Source: Trichobilharzia szidati (Eukaryota; Platyhelminthes; Trematoda; Strigeidida; Schistosomatidae). From it: a stretch of 64,000 nt of DNA. The translations under genes and the position numbers were made by a program. Numbering within the stretch: position 1 is the first letter of the stretch; each line of letters opens with the position of its first letter. Shown one piece after another: positions 1 to 13,900 of this stretch. The notes beneath the pieces were generated by a model. It saw nothing but the letters and a program-made list of their open reading frames with translations. It had not been told where the DNA came from and ran no database searches. The stretch is taken from assembly GCA_944472155.2 (NCBI GenBank), contig OX235272.1:106460020-106524019 (forward strand), in the 5' to 3' direction.

Positions 1-189
1 AAGTTTGTGTACAGAAAGAATCTTAACTCACATACACAGAGTTCATTTTTAAGCAAAAAAATCAATATATGCATAGAATGTTAATAATAATATTCAAACA
101 CAACAGAGTCTGTGGCGTTACGTAATCAAATGAAACAGAGAATGAAAACATCTAGTTACAATGCAGGGCAAGGAAAAACTGATAACTAC

Positions 190-840
190 TTCTTTCTGAA
201 CACACACATCAATCGCGTTTCAGGCGTTTGATGGAGATTGCTTCAGCAAACTTGAGGAGAATTGAACTCTTTGCCTATTGATAATTTTGAACGATCTTGC
301 AAAGTCCACCTCATAACCTGTGTCAAGGAAATGCCTGGTAATGACACTGTTGAAAGCATTTGTTCTTCGCTGGTGACGTAGGCTTTCTGGTACATGTTCA
401 GAAAATCGGGTGTTTGTGTGTGCCCTTGTTCTGTCTGTTCTTTCAATGTAACTGCTCCTGCAGATACATGTAAATTTGTATACACAGTTGAAGTTAACAT
501 GAGAAGGATATCTATCGACTTTTGATTGCACCAAAGAGCATGTTGTCCGATAAACGGGAACCAACATAGCTGCAGGATAGGCTCTGGCTATTGACACATT
601 GATAATTCCTGTAATATTTTCACCTGCAAAGTCAAGTTGAATGAAAATAGGCTTTTTTCCCACTGTTATGTTTTGCATTAAAGCCTTCACATTTTCCATA
701 ATTGTTAATAAAACCTCTGAGGGTAACCGTTGTTTTTCAACATCTTTTCGAGAATCAGTCAATGACTTCACGTTGCACATGAGCAGATAATAATTGAAAT
801 ACAACAAATCAGTGATGTTAATCAGTTGATAATGGCTAGA
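190..840 (-). mobile_element. Penelope-like element fragment with GIY-YIG-type module
   Basis: An open frame of 195 codons (807 down to 220) carries the zinc-finger-like entry CVYKFTCICRSSYIERT, then FSEHVPESL and FARSFKIINR. This is the order found in the C-terminal GIY-YIG endonuclease region of PLEs elsewhere in the window ([17 protein letters not shown]). The usual YIG/YVG glycine is Glu here (YIERT), so nuclease activity is doubtful. The RT part is absent. It sits before the first visible mTOR exon. Confidence 0.6.
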
Positions 841-1035
841 ATTGTATACCAGGAAAAATGAGTTTCGTCCTTTTCTGGACTCACCGACCGGATGAAACTC
901 TATCCTCAGAGAGTGATGTTATCACTAATAAAACAAAGTTCTAAGTGTTAGTCCTACTTTTCAATGTTTGTTAAGATGGGATTCATTGGCTCAAGCACTC
1001 GACAAGCACTCTACGTTGACAATGTGTTCCTCCTC

Positions 1036-1335
1036 TGTAACAACGTAAGACAAGGGCCAGGCAACAGATCGTTTATTAAGGAAAACCAACACATATTTAG
1101 AGATTTTAATGTACATTATTGTAGATTATTGTTAGTAGAAAATACAGTCTTTTGATTGTTGTTCTCACAGAAAGTTCACCTTGCATCTCTTTGTGGCTGT
1201 GTCAGATCATCCATGTGTTAACTGTATCCGCCTATGCAAAGCCTTTGTTCTCATTTTCTCACCACCAATATTGGGGACATAAACATTGACGTGAATTACT
1301 GTCTACCAACTTTGGCTAGCACCAGCGCTCACACA
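1036..1335 (+). repeat. solo-LTR-like repeat, subtype B
   Basis: First of eight copies of a unit that starts TGTAACNACNGAAGACAAG and ends near CTCACCACA, about 300 bp. This copy has the subtype B interior (gtagattattgttagtaga), shared with 55705-56008 and 56806-57088. Its right end is eroded and no clean target duplication is visible. Confidence 0.6.
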
Positions 1336-1495
1336 CTCCACTCACTTCAACTTGGGGGTGGGGGTGGGGAAGCAACTGGTTTTTAGTATCATAAGCTGTC
1401 TCATACAATAGGTATGTATCGATGATAAGTTGTTATGTGAATAATATTATTCTTGTTTTGTTTTTTTATTCGAATACTTTTTCATTACTCCACAG

Positions 1496-1959
1496 ATGCT
1501 GACTCATCTTCATCTCTTCTGCCATCTGGATGTGTTCCAGCCAGTACACATTTAATGCAGAATGTAATTTTAACTACACAGATAGCTGCTAGTGCTGCAG
1601 CAGCTGCAGCGAATGCAGTGGCTATAGCAGTTGCAGCTTCTGGTGGTGGTGGTGTCGGTGGGTTAAATTTCCTACCAAATAATATTAATAATAATCCATC
1701 ACAGCGGACTAGTGCTTCAGCACGACGTGGTCCTGTCAGTCATACTGGTGGCATGAATCAAGTTGGTCCAGCTTTGGCTGCTGTCAATGCAGTTGCTATA
1801 GCGACAGGAGCGGCAGCTGCTGCCGCAACCGCCGCTGGAGCTGTAATTGCTGCAACTAAACACAGTACTACTGCCAGTGGAGCCTTGAATATGGATTCAA
1901 AAGATGCACTGGGAACAGGAATGTTTACAAATTATGAATTTAAATCAAATGCACCTATG
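1496..1959 (+). CDS. MTOR: mTOR exon 1 of window: Ala/Gly-rich low-complexity segment
   Basis: The acceptor follows a pyrimidine tract ending ctccacag. The donor after codon ATG is gtgggt, chosen over a nearby gtatat because only it keeps the next exon in frame. The 154 complete codons are dominated by alanine runs, a short glycine run (GGGGVGG) and Asn/Ser stretches. I cannot align them residue by residue to human mTOR. The exon is assigned because its frame and splice sites join exon 2 directly. A continuous ORF runs from 1453 to 2019, but its ends are intron sequence. No earlier mTOR exon is visible in 1-1495. Confidence 0.75.
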
Positions 1960-4900
1960 GTGGGTATATTTTTTTTCAAAACTTTACTGAAGTTTGTTGG
2001 TTTGCAGCGATTTAAATAGTTTCAAGCTTGATCACGAGCATCTGACTTCAGTTTTAGAGAACCACTGGAAAGCAGCGGCTGACTGACTGGTTTCAACGTA
2101 GAACTTTGCACAAGATGTGCAGCACACGAAGTAAGAGAAGCGAGTAAATAGAGATAATGAACAGAAATATGAGACAAAAAGAATAGTAATATGGAAGAAC
2201 AATAGAATTTTATTGGATATGATAAATCACAGAGAGTGAATATGACTGCGCCAGCCATTGAGAACAATTTTGACCTATATCACCAATTGTCTCTAGTCGC
2301 CATTGGCTTTCACCATTTTCGAAGACCCCAATCAGAGAGTCAGGCAGTCTACACCTCCGTATTTGGCTGGCGCAAACTGACTGTTGTCGATTTCATTGAA
2401 TGATGATGCCATGTTTCTATTTGACCACCACTACCTAACTCTTTTCCGACCTCATCCATCCTGTGTCAGTCAGTTAACCATTGCCCGTCATCGAGGAAGA
2501 CGATCGATGGCTAGCCATGTATGAGTAACACATGTCCTGACCATCTCAATCGATGTAACTACACAATCTCCTTGATTGATTTCCCCTCCCTAACTAGCAG
2601 TCGACCAATGCTTCACCTTCATAGATAACTTTTTCATACCTTCCAATTTCAGTCTCCACGTCTCACAGATAGAAAGGTGGAAAGAGAGAACTGCTACAAA
2701 TTACACGTTCTTTGATTGATAACTGGATATCACGTCTGCTAGGTCAGAGATGGATTAAGTTGTCAAATACAGAAGGCTCTTCTGTATCCGTGCTGAGATT
2801 TCGTCAGCGATCAACCCGCTAGTGTTGGCCGATGCAACTTCCAAATAAGTGAGGTGGTCAACACACTCTACCACTTCACGACCTCCCTGTCTTTAGTCAG
2901 GTCCAAATATTCGATGATTGCTGCTACCAGAGACTGCTGAACATCTGTTGCTATCCTTAGGGTGTGTCATAGGCGTGTGCACATTGTTGAAGAATCCCGA
3001 GTTAGTACGAAACAGGTGTACAGTACTTCCTGGTTTTCAGTTGTTCTTGATTAAACTTAGAATTTTTCAAATTATTTCGATTCTATTGTCTTATTTTTCA
3101 TTTTGAAGAGATGGCAAAGTTCTTTTTTTACCACTGCCTACAAATTGCTTATCACTATTATTATTATTTTTCTCAAAACTGTAGCATGAATTAGCTGCAA
3201 TCTCTGAACGTTTTGGAAATTTGAATTTTGGTTTCAATCAAGATGTCTATTTCAATAATAACATGAACATGAACAACAATCTTAATAATAATAACTACTA
3301 TAATTTCGCTCCTGGTGGTTTTCTCCCGCTGACATATTTTCCTCCGAATGTAATGCCTTTAATAACTTCAAAAATCACTGGTTATGATCATCAGTATTAT
3401 TCTTCGTCGGGTGGTGCTCAACCTTGGAATGACTTCAATATATCTTCTTCTTCTAGTAGTAGTAGAATGTATGAGAATTCATCAACTGCACAATGGACAG
3501 AACCAACACCTGTGATTATTGCTTTATTCACAACCCTGGGTCGATTAGCTGCTGTTGCGCCTCGTTCTATCTATACATTTATGGATGAATTTATACCAGT
3601 CTTAGCTTATATGATGCAGGATACATCGTGTTTTCTGAAACGATCAGTAAGTTTATTTGTATGATTATTCATTATACATATATCTTCATATTGGGGTTTT
3701 AGACAGTAGTGACAACTTTTCCCTTCTATCGTTGACTGGAAACTTACCGAATCCTTCGAAGTGAAGACAGGAGTAAGACAAGCTGGCTGGCCGCCTATTA
3801 TCGCCAATGATTTTCCTGATTGCAGTAGATTGGATAATGCAACAGACAGACAACCGGCCGGACAACGAGGAGACACGCATAAAATGGACTCACACAAAAA
3901 ACTTGGAGGATCTGGACTTCGCCGATGATATATATATCTGATTTTCCAGAAATTGGAAGACATGCAAATGAAAAGCAACAAGTTGGCGATTGAAGAAGCA
4001 TCAAAGATAGGACTTCAGGTGAACATAGATAAAACAGAGGTGATGAAAATTCCTGGGCAACACCACCAACAGCAACAACTGACAACAATCAGCATAAATG
4101 GAAGGAACCTGAAAGAAACAACCGCCTTTACCTACCTGGGAAGCATCGTTTCAACTACAGGCGGAACTGATGAGGATATCAAAGCAGAGAGGATCTCGAA
4201 AGCAAGACAAGATTTCATCACTCTCAAGTCTGTGTGGAGGTCAACAACACTCAGCATTAAAAATAAGATCCGGATTTTCAACTCCAATGTGAAGTCAGTC
4301 AGTGCTACTATACGGATCAGAGACTTGCACTGCGCGTCATAAAGAGCATCTCAAACAAACTACAGACCTTCATTAACAGTTGTCAATACTCAAGATCAGA
4401 TGGCTGGTCAGAAAAGATCAGCAACAGAGATCTCTGGCAATGAGCAAACCAACCAGGAACCGATTGTGCAACAAATAAGCATTAAGAAATGGAGATGGAT
4501 TGGCCATACTCTGAGGAAACCATCAAGTGACATCACTAGACAAGCCATTGCTCGAGTGGAACCCGAAAGGGAAGTGGAGAGTTGGTCGTCAGTACGAGGG
4601 TGACTTGGAGGAGGTCATGTGAAGAGGAGATGAAGGCGTGTGGGCAGACTTGGAGCCAGGTGAAAACTCTAGCAGAGAACCGAACGCAATGGAGACGCAC
4701 GGCTGAAGCCCTATGTTCCTCTAGGAATTAAAGGAAATAATAATAATAGTAAGTTTGTAGCGATTGAATTTATCTCTGGTTAGACCATGGATTGATATCC
4801 GTTAGAGAACGATTGATAACCAGCACTAGAGTACTGGATAGTTATTTCATCATCAGTACGCTCCCACCACAGGGGATTGAACCAAGAATCGTCTGGTTTC

Positions 4901-7900
4901 AAGGAAAGGTTGTATGCCATTCAGCCAGTGGGACCCGACAATGACAGGCGGAACGAATTAAGATGTCAAAGCCAGCCAGACAGAATCGGAACAGACAAGA
5001 TACACCTTCATCAGTCTGAATCAGTTTAGAAATATTCTTCTTTTCCCACTCAGCCAGCATAAAGAAGAAGATTCGGATTTTCAACACCAATGTCAAGTTA
5101 GTCAGGTAGTCAGTTCTTCTATATGGGTCAAAAAGTTGGTGGGCTCATCACGAAAAGCATATCCAACAGTCTACAGCAGACATTTACCAATAACTGCCTT
5201 TACTGGCTTTATATTGAAGATCAACTGTAGGAAAAAATGGAGATGGATCAGGCATACGCCACTGAGGAGGCCGTCGAATGACATTGCGCGCAGTGCAGGC
5301 CATATCTCGAGTAGAATCCGATTGATAAACGATGAGTGGGTCGTCGGAGGGTAACATAGAGGAGATGGTGTGGCGAGGAGGAGATGTGAGACTATAGGCA
5401 GTCGTGGAGGCAGGTGAAGAAGACATCAAAAAATAGAAGAAAGTGGAGATGTGTTGTTGAAGCTAGCCCTATGTTCCACTCGGAACCCAGGGGAACAATA
5501 CTAATCATACTCTGATAATTGTGATATGTATTTTCGTTGCGTCATAACACTTTTACTTGGGTTTCTGATTTCCACTCACTGAGCTGAACTCATTATTAAG
5601 ATTTACCCGATATACTCACTTGTATTGTTGAGGTAGTAAATTGACTGCTACCTGATACATATATTGTGAGTCTGAAATGATGTTAGATGGTTGAAGGCAT
5701 TCGTCAGAAAGCCTCTACCTAAGTTACGTGTTTGTTCGATATTCATCAGCAAGGTGTGTGTATCTCCATTCTTGAAGAGACTGATATCTCCTTTTCGGTA
5801 GTCAAACATGCTTCACCGCGACTGATAATGTCAGAGAAGTTGCCACCGAGAGCTTATTCTTCTTCAGACTCACTACTTTAACCTCATGTGTAGGACTGTA
5901 ACAGAAATGTGTTAATTGGTCACACTCTATAGGGGATTGCCAATGTTTTGAGCCTGCTAGCCTAACTCGTGGTTCTTGTTGAAACTAATCAATTTAACTA
6001 ATAGGGACCGGGTTGTGTAACATACTTCCTTTCTTGTTGATGTTGTTTTTTGATGTTTATCGTCGTGTCTTCTTCCTTTTTTCTTCCTTACTTTGAATAT
6101 ACAGATTGCTGTCTGGACGTTAACTAAACTAGTTTCGCATACTGGTTATGTTGTTACACCGTATAAGCGTTATCCTCAATTATTGAATATCCTTTTGGGT
6201 ATGTTAAAACGTGAAGAAATCAAGTGTATTCGACAAGAGGTAAGCACTTTCTTTTTTCTCCAAATTCCTATTTACGCATTATGGATAAAATTTTACTTTA
6301 TTTTGATAAAATCACGCAGTGTTATGTTATACAGTAATATTAACTGATGACCACACGTTTCAAGCACAAATTATTACTGCTCACTCACACAACTTTCTTC
6401 CTTCATTTATATACATGAGTGAAATTGATGATTAGACATTTGAATAAAACTCAATATAGGATAATGTACATTCAGAAATAATAATATGAGTGTTATCAAT
6501 CAAATACAATCAAATGGGAAATAAGACGAGTGTTTTTATAGTCAAAATAAATAAGTAACTTGTTAGAATGTTATAATGTATGTGAATTGAAATAGAATTT
6601 TAAGATTATTTATTATCCTCCTCTGATTTGATTGACTGGTGGTAATAGTATCTTCCATATTTGTGGTATTTGCATTGAGTCATTCCTATTGCATGTGTTC
6701 GGTGTAGACTTGATGAACCAGCATTTAGTAACAAATCTCTCTCTCTATCTCCATCTACTTATATTACTTTTAAGAATTTTAACCCTCACCCATCCTATTG
6801 TGTGGTTGTGTGTTAATGCATGCAGTGTTCAATTTCTTCCTAAATTACTCATCTTCGTGGGATCAATCATTCTAATCTTAGCTAACTTCTTATGTTCTGA
6901 TAGAAAATCTCACTAACCCCGATCTACTAGTTTTACCTATGTAGTTGACCTCACCGACAGTCATTGCAAATTATTTTGTAAATTATTTTATTCTGTTTAA
7001 TTTAATAATTTATTCAATTCACACTATAATGTTCTAATAAGTTTAAAAAAATCTTATTTCCAATCTTATTGTATTTGTAAAACACACAATAATTGAGCAA
7101 AGAATATCCTTTTCGATAAATCCCTCTTCTGGCTCTGCAATTGTATATATACATGTTTATATACATAGAATATTCTAGAATAGTAGTCAATAACGATATC
7201 AGGGTTTTTTAAATAATATCGATTTGTAGAGTAAGATCAACGGAATTACCACACTTCACTAAAGATGCTTAGATTATAATAATAACAATAATAAAGTTAT
7301 AGTAGCAAATAGAATATCAACTAAAATTACGAAAATTCCACAAAAAATCAGGATCATTCGAACCTAGATGGCCAAGGTGAGGATAATGTCTGAACTAGCT
7401 TCTTTTGGACACATAAATTGGACTTGTTAATATGGATCCCAACAGCTTCAGCAACATCAGCGAGATACTAACACAGTGCCTTAGAAATGCGGTAAAAAGA
7501 GCATTCCCTTGCTGCCGAATTACGCTGTGTCTTCAAAACCACTCCATTTTGCGTTCGGGAGTAAAAGACAAACTGCCTAATTTCGCCTCTTCTATGTGTA
7601 TCTACCAGTTTAACTGCTCCTGTGGAGCCAGTTACATAGGCCGTACAATTAGGCGTGTTTCTCGCCGAATTTCCGAGCATCACCCTGCCTAGTTAAGCAA
7701 AGGTCAAACAAAATCTGTTCGCAGCGCTATTCTATCTCATCTTGTGGATACACAACACAAGATTGACGTTAACCATGCTCTCAGAGTCATTTACCGCATA
7801 CCAACGAATTTCAATTTTGCCTTAAGAGTTCGACTACTTGAATATTGCTGAAGCTGTTGGGATCCATATTAACAAGTCTAATTCATGTGTCCAAAAGAAG

Positions 7901-10900
7901 CTAGTTCAGACATTATCATTACCTTGGCCATCTAGGTTTGAATGATCTTTGTTATTATTATAATTTAAGCATCTTTAGTGAACTGTGGTAATTCCATTGA
8001 TCATACTTTACAAATCGATATTATTTAAAAAACACTAATATTGTTATTGACTACTAATTTGGAATATTCTATGTATATAAACATATATATATATATATAC
8101 AATTGCAGAGCCAGAAGAGGGATTTATCGAAAAGGATATTCTTTGCTCAATTATTTTATGTTTTATAGATGTCTGGGTGAATATGGTTGTATTTGAGTGA
8201 TAGCACTAATATTATTATTTCCTAACGTACTTTATATCTTATCCTATATTGATTTTATTCAAATGTCTTACTCCTGTAATCACTTCGAACGCCTCGTTGA
8301 GTTTTCCGTTGTGGATCACTTAATATGTGGCATTGTCAATATAGCTGCTGTTGAATGATAGTGAAGAAGTGTTGAAGCAAATTCCCAAATTACTTCTCTG
8401 TTGTGAAGACCTTCTCGAAGTCGATGAAGTGAAGGTACCGTGTTTCACCATAGGTTGGCGATAACTAACGGGTTGCGTAATAATATATAATAATAAATCT
8501 TCATATCAGATAATATGTACAGAAAATTTTCAAAATATATCCTCTTCTTCACTTATAAAGTAATAATGTGAAGTGCATCTTATGACACAGTGTTGTTGCA
8601 TATGAAAAGAGAACAAATCCCCTACATTTTTCTTCATTTCCCTCAAGAATTGCACAGCATTTTGTTGACAGTTAATTAAATATATGCACGAGTTCATCTA
8701 GTGTTTATCTGATATAGTTTTAATGATTAAAACAATAAAGAAACACAGAAGAGCCTAATCAGCATTTTGAGATGGATGAAAATTCTGGTTACCCATTGAT
8801 TTTAGCTGACCTCCGTAATTGTCCAAACTGGTGAGTTCGATGGTCAACGGGCTAGTCTCAGTACTTAAAAGTCCTGGATTCTATGACTGGTGAAGTTATG
8901 GGTTGGATGGGCATGCTGCTGATGAAGAGTCACAAGGAGGGACGAAACAGATTCACAGGATACCTCCTAGATCTCAATCACTGCCTAACTGATGTTATTC
9001 AGTCAAATCCCTGGAAAATTTTTAATGAACCGTAAGGGTAGAGGTTACCTGTGAAAGATTAGGTCATCAGACGGAAAAGAAAAGTTAAGCGCGATTGAGT
9101 TACGAGGGTAAAATAAAGTCTAATAACTGAGCTAAAATCCTGTATTTCTTGTCTGACTTATTTCTGTGTCGATATATATATGTCTTGTTTTCATTATTAA
9201 TTTTAGGTATTACGAGCTCTTGGTGTTCTTGGTGCTTTGGATCCGTTTAAATTTAAACTATATTCCGGTCAAGTGGATACATACAGTGATACAGGAATCG
9301 CTGTCAGTCATCATGAAGTTGCTGAACGTAAAGACGGTAAGTGTGTGCATGCGTACGTGTGTATTTTTTCAGCTTTTTGATGTAAACATCTCACATGTAT
9401 ATTTCATTTTGTGTTGAAGTCGTAGAGTAGTAGTTGCAGCTTACCGGCTTAGACGGTGAGGGTTCTCGAAACGAGTCCCCCATCCACCTACATCAGCTTT
9501 GGGTAATTGAACAGTATTGCCTGCCATCATCACATGATAGTCCTGTTTTGTCTAGCTGAGTTCTTACGAAGCTTCGACACATCTATGCATATTTACATAT
9601 TAACTTACAACTGCAGACAAAATGATTTCTGAATTAGATAGTTGGAAGCAATCGGCAGCAAGCCCTGGTCCTAGGTTTAGCGCTTATATTTGTACTCATC
9701 AGCAAGGCATGTTGAAGTCATTCACACTCACCCCAGATGTGTGGTGATTCTTTGTTTTCATTCAGATTCCAGAAGTCCTTATTACTCGTGAAATCATATC
9801 TACAATGTGAAAATTAGTTCGTGATTGGCAAATTATAACGAGATGACTTCGATATGGTTAGCAAGAAGTACTAGATAATGCTAGTGGTGTCGGAGACTAC
9901 TCACATCGATCGACAGAAGACAAGGGCAAGGCAACAGATCGTATATTGAGAAAATCAACTGATATTTATAGATTTTTATGTACGTTATTATTAGCGTTAC
10001 TATTAGCGGAGAAACAGCGTCTTCTGATTGGTTATTTTCTCACTGAAAGTTAGTCTGTCATCTCTTTGTGGTCATTTCTTTGAAGGTCAGACCATATATC
10101 TGTGAATCATATCCGCCCACGCAAAGTCTGCTGTGATTGGTTGTTGAGTTAGTCTTTGTTCTTGATTTTTTTCTCATGACCAAGAAATGGGACGTAAACG
10201 TTGATGTAAATTGGTGTCTACCAATTTCGGCTATCAGACAGCTCTCACCACAGTAGTAGTAGTAGTGCGTCGGTGGCACAGTGGTTAGGACTCTCGCCGA
10301 CCATGCACATGGTCTGTGGTTCGACCCCCTACCGACGCACACCCGATATCTATGGTCGGCCTGCAAAATTTGGGCTACCAATATCACATGCTGAAAATTC
10401 CATACTTGTACTGAAAATACGGTGTGGCAACAAGCTGTAATCAAAAATAAAAAAAACTAACAAAAATAGTTTGTAGGGTCATGTGCCTTGGCATTCGTCA
10501 CATAATTATTCTCTTAACGGTACATCTGTGTCTACTGCTCTCTATTTTTATGTATAATTTTCTGAAGTTTGGCAATCTGTATTGATACCTGTAGTTCTGT
10601 GCTTCATAATTCAGTTGAACAGTCTCATTGGTCACTCACAGCAATGTTAACTTTAAATTTTTTAAAAATTTTATTATAGCTTGATTCCACACAGTATTTC
10701 GGTACAAGTTTGAAATTTTCAGCAGGTGATATCGGTAGCCCAAATTTAGCAGGCCGACCATAGATATCAGGTGTGCATCAACAGGGGGTCGAACCCTGGA
10801 CCATGTGCATAGTAGGCGAGAGTCCTAACTGCTGTGCCACCGACGCATATAATAATAGTATTAGCTTTATTCTAAACAGTACTTTTAGTACAAATATGGA

Positions 10901-13900
10901 ATTTTCAGCATGCAGTAGTACAGTATTGCATCTAATTTTCTCATTTTACAGGGGTAATTAATAAAATAGAGCATTTACATGAATAATATTGTTCAATAAG
11001 AAATGAATATAAAATTAAATCAAATGAAAATATTGATGACAATGTAACAATGAGAACAAAATCAATTAGAGCAAGACATATAAGCGAACAATATTGTTTC
11101 CAATTAGATCTTCTTCAGGCTTTACTCTAGTTTACATACATTTATATATAAAAGATTTAACCAATGACGACTGTTTTTGTGGATCAAATAATAATAATAA
11201 TAAGTGATAAATGTTTTGAACGTAGTTAATAACGATGATTATAATGATAACAAAATATTGATAATAAGGTTTATGCAGTTGGCGATAAGAATAACGAAGG
11301 TAGTAATATCTACGTGTGTATATGCAGACAATTCAATAAACAAATAAATTAGGTCAAATCTTAAAAGTTACGTAATACTAAAGGTGAAGTGGACAGATAA
11401 TCAGAGTTTAAATAAATATCATAAAAGTACGAAGGAAATGGAAAATAAGAAAGGGTGGGAGGGTTTTGATTAGAATTCACCTAGGCCAAGGGAGAGACAA
11501 AGGTAGAACAAACTTCTTTTGTATGCAAAGACTAGGATTGTTCTCTCGAATTAATTCCCATAGCTTCGGCTATGTGTAAAAGACGGGTTCGAATTCCGTT
11601 CGAAAGGCTCGATGGAATGCGATAGATAACTTTGAAGGCACTATTTTTGTCCACTTGGTGACCGCTATCAATCAAATGAGCCAAAATAGAACTTCTTATA
11701 GATTTTATTTGGCCTTTTCCGAACCATGAAGGAAGATGCTCATTAATGCGTTTGTTAAGCTGTCTAGTTGTTCGCCCTACATAGCTCTCTCCACAGGAGC
11801 AACTAAATTTATAGATACACATAGAAGTGATACAGCTAGGTAGCTTGTCTTTCACTTGAGCAATCATAATTGGTCGGCTGGAAAATGACAAACAAAGGGT
11901 GGCGGCAGTATAAGTCCGTTTTATTGCTCTCGATAATCTCAGATGTAAGACTTCGCTAGCCACGTCCCCATTAAATTGCAATTTCATGAACAGTTGTTTC
12001 TTTTTAACTGTTGTCAGTTTCTCTTTATTTCACCTGGTGTTCATGTGTCTCCTTACAAATCTACTAGAATAACCCATTTGGACCAGCGTATTTTGGATGT
12101 ATCCTAACTCATTTTCTAGGGAGTCATCTGTACAGATACATCTTGAAGAAGATCTAATTGAAAACAAAATTTTGTTCGCTTTTATGCCTTGTTCAAATAT
12201 TAAAAATGGGAATATATAAACAGAATCAAGCCGTTTACCCAGAACCTCCACTGGGGAACGTGAAGGAAAAAAAAATGCCGTTTACTTAGAGTTCCTCAGT
12301 AACTTGGTAATTTCTTGTCTTACACTTTTCTCATCACATAAATATAATATTGTAGAGTTTTTTTTACTTAGTCGTCCGAGCATACAGTCTCCTATAGTTG
12401 CTTCTAGTTCTACCCGATGAGATGTAGCAAGCAGAGAGAGTTGTGTTTGGAGAGGATGTTCAGAGTTTGACAGGATAATATTTGCTAATTGCTTGCAGGA
12501 GTCCATGTGTCTATCTATAACAGTATTAACGAGTTAGTTTAGCAACACCCCCACTTGCCCTACTGACGGTTTTTATTGCCCTTCACAGTATAAAAAAGTC
12601 TTTACGGGAAAGATTAAGTTTGGGGAAACAGTAAAGAAGTATAGGTAGAATACAAGAATTAACAAACGGAAACAGTGGAGACGGAATGATGCCAGATCAT
12701 CTTAACTTCCTTCCTTACATAGAACATCAAACGAAATATCTTTCTGGAAACTAACATGATGTAGGAAGACCAGGAACTATGATCAGAGGAAATACACAGT
12801 CCAAGGTATTCAACTCCAGTGGCATCTATGCTAGTGAAACCGTGTTAACTAACCAGTTCATGTAAGTCGTGTCTGAAAGGTGTGTGTAGACATCTAAAAT
12901 TATCTCATTCTGTTCTTATTTTTCTTTCTTTCTATTTCATTCTTTCCTCTTTTTAGTCGATATAACTCAATCAGAGCTAGTCATCAATCTCTCTTGGGAA
13001 AGTCGTGATGTTTTCTTCTCTGTTTGTGCACTGTCAGCTTTAATTCATTCTCTAAGAGATCCAGCACTTCATACACAATATGGTAGTATTGTACATACAA
13101 TAGTCTATGTATTGAAATTATTGGGTCCACGTGCAGCCTATTACCTGCGTCAGTTGATTCCAGATTATTTTCGTTGTTTAGAAAATACACGGGATGCACG
13201 AGTAAGCTTATTCCAGGATTATTGTTCTGGCCCTTTTTTTAAATTTTTATTATGTTATGTATATTTTTAGTTTTAGCTACTTGAAAATCCCCATTTGAGT
13301 TGTATAAAAGAAAAGGAAAGGCGTCCAGTGAAGAGAGTTACTCTCCTCTTTTCGCCGATATCGTTCTCAAGCTGTACAATCGCATATATATCCATATATA
13401 GTAAATTGTCTTACCAACACAAGGAATATTTCCAGAGATGCGTCAGTAGAATTCTAAATTGTTTAAATAACAAATTATGTAATGTAGGAAGCTTTCATTG
13501 GGTCGAAACTAGGATAAAATTAAATGAGTAATTTGAGTGACGCAAGATAATTGACGGGGTTGAGTAGAATTCAGCTACAATTTGAAGCAGTGGTAATGAG
13601 GGGGTAGAAATTTAATAGCAGTTTAAATGCAGTCAAAAAATAACAGCACTAAACCAAAGAGTTTATCATTTTTCAATGTGTATACACAAACTGGACACAT
13701 TCTTTCCATCCTGATGAAATTCCTCAGTGTGTGTGTTATTCAACAACAGCTGGCAATCAGCCGCATCTATTAAGACTACTGTCAATGTAGCGTGATAAGA
13801 TTTATCAGTAGTATATATAAAGGAACGTTCATCGACAGAAAAAACATCAAATTGCAGGGAGATATATATATTTGAAGTCAGTCAGAGAAAGCAAATGATA

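Noticed and set aside
1453..2019. A continuous 188-codon frame that could be read as a stand-alone gene
   Set aside because: Only 1496-1959 lies between good splice sites in phase with exon 2; the flanks are intron and the Met at the start is accidental.
6632..6916. 94-codon + strand frame with hydrophobic stretches, membrane-protein-like
   Set aside because: It is the antisense of the PLE-B C-terminal coding sequence (compare 25493-25738, antisense to a good frame).
10267..10345. Possible tRNA gene
   Set aside because: A and B boxes are present, but the cloverleaf does not close and the repeat body and LINE tail continue; an inverted second copy shows it is a SINE.
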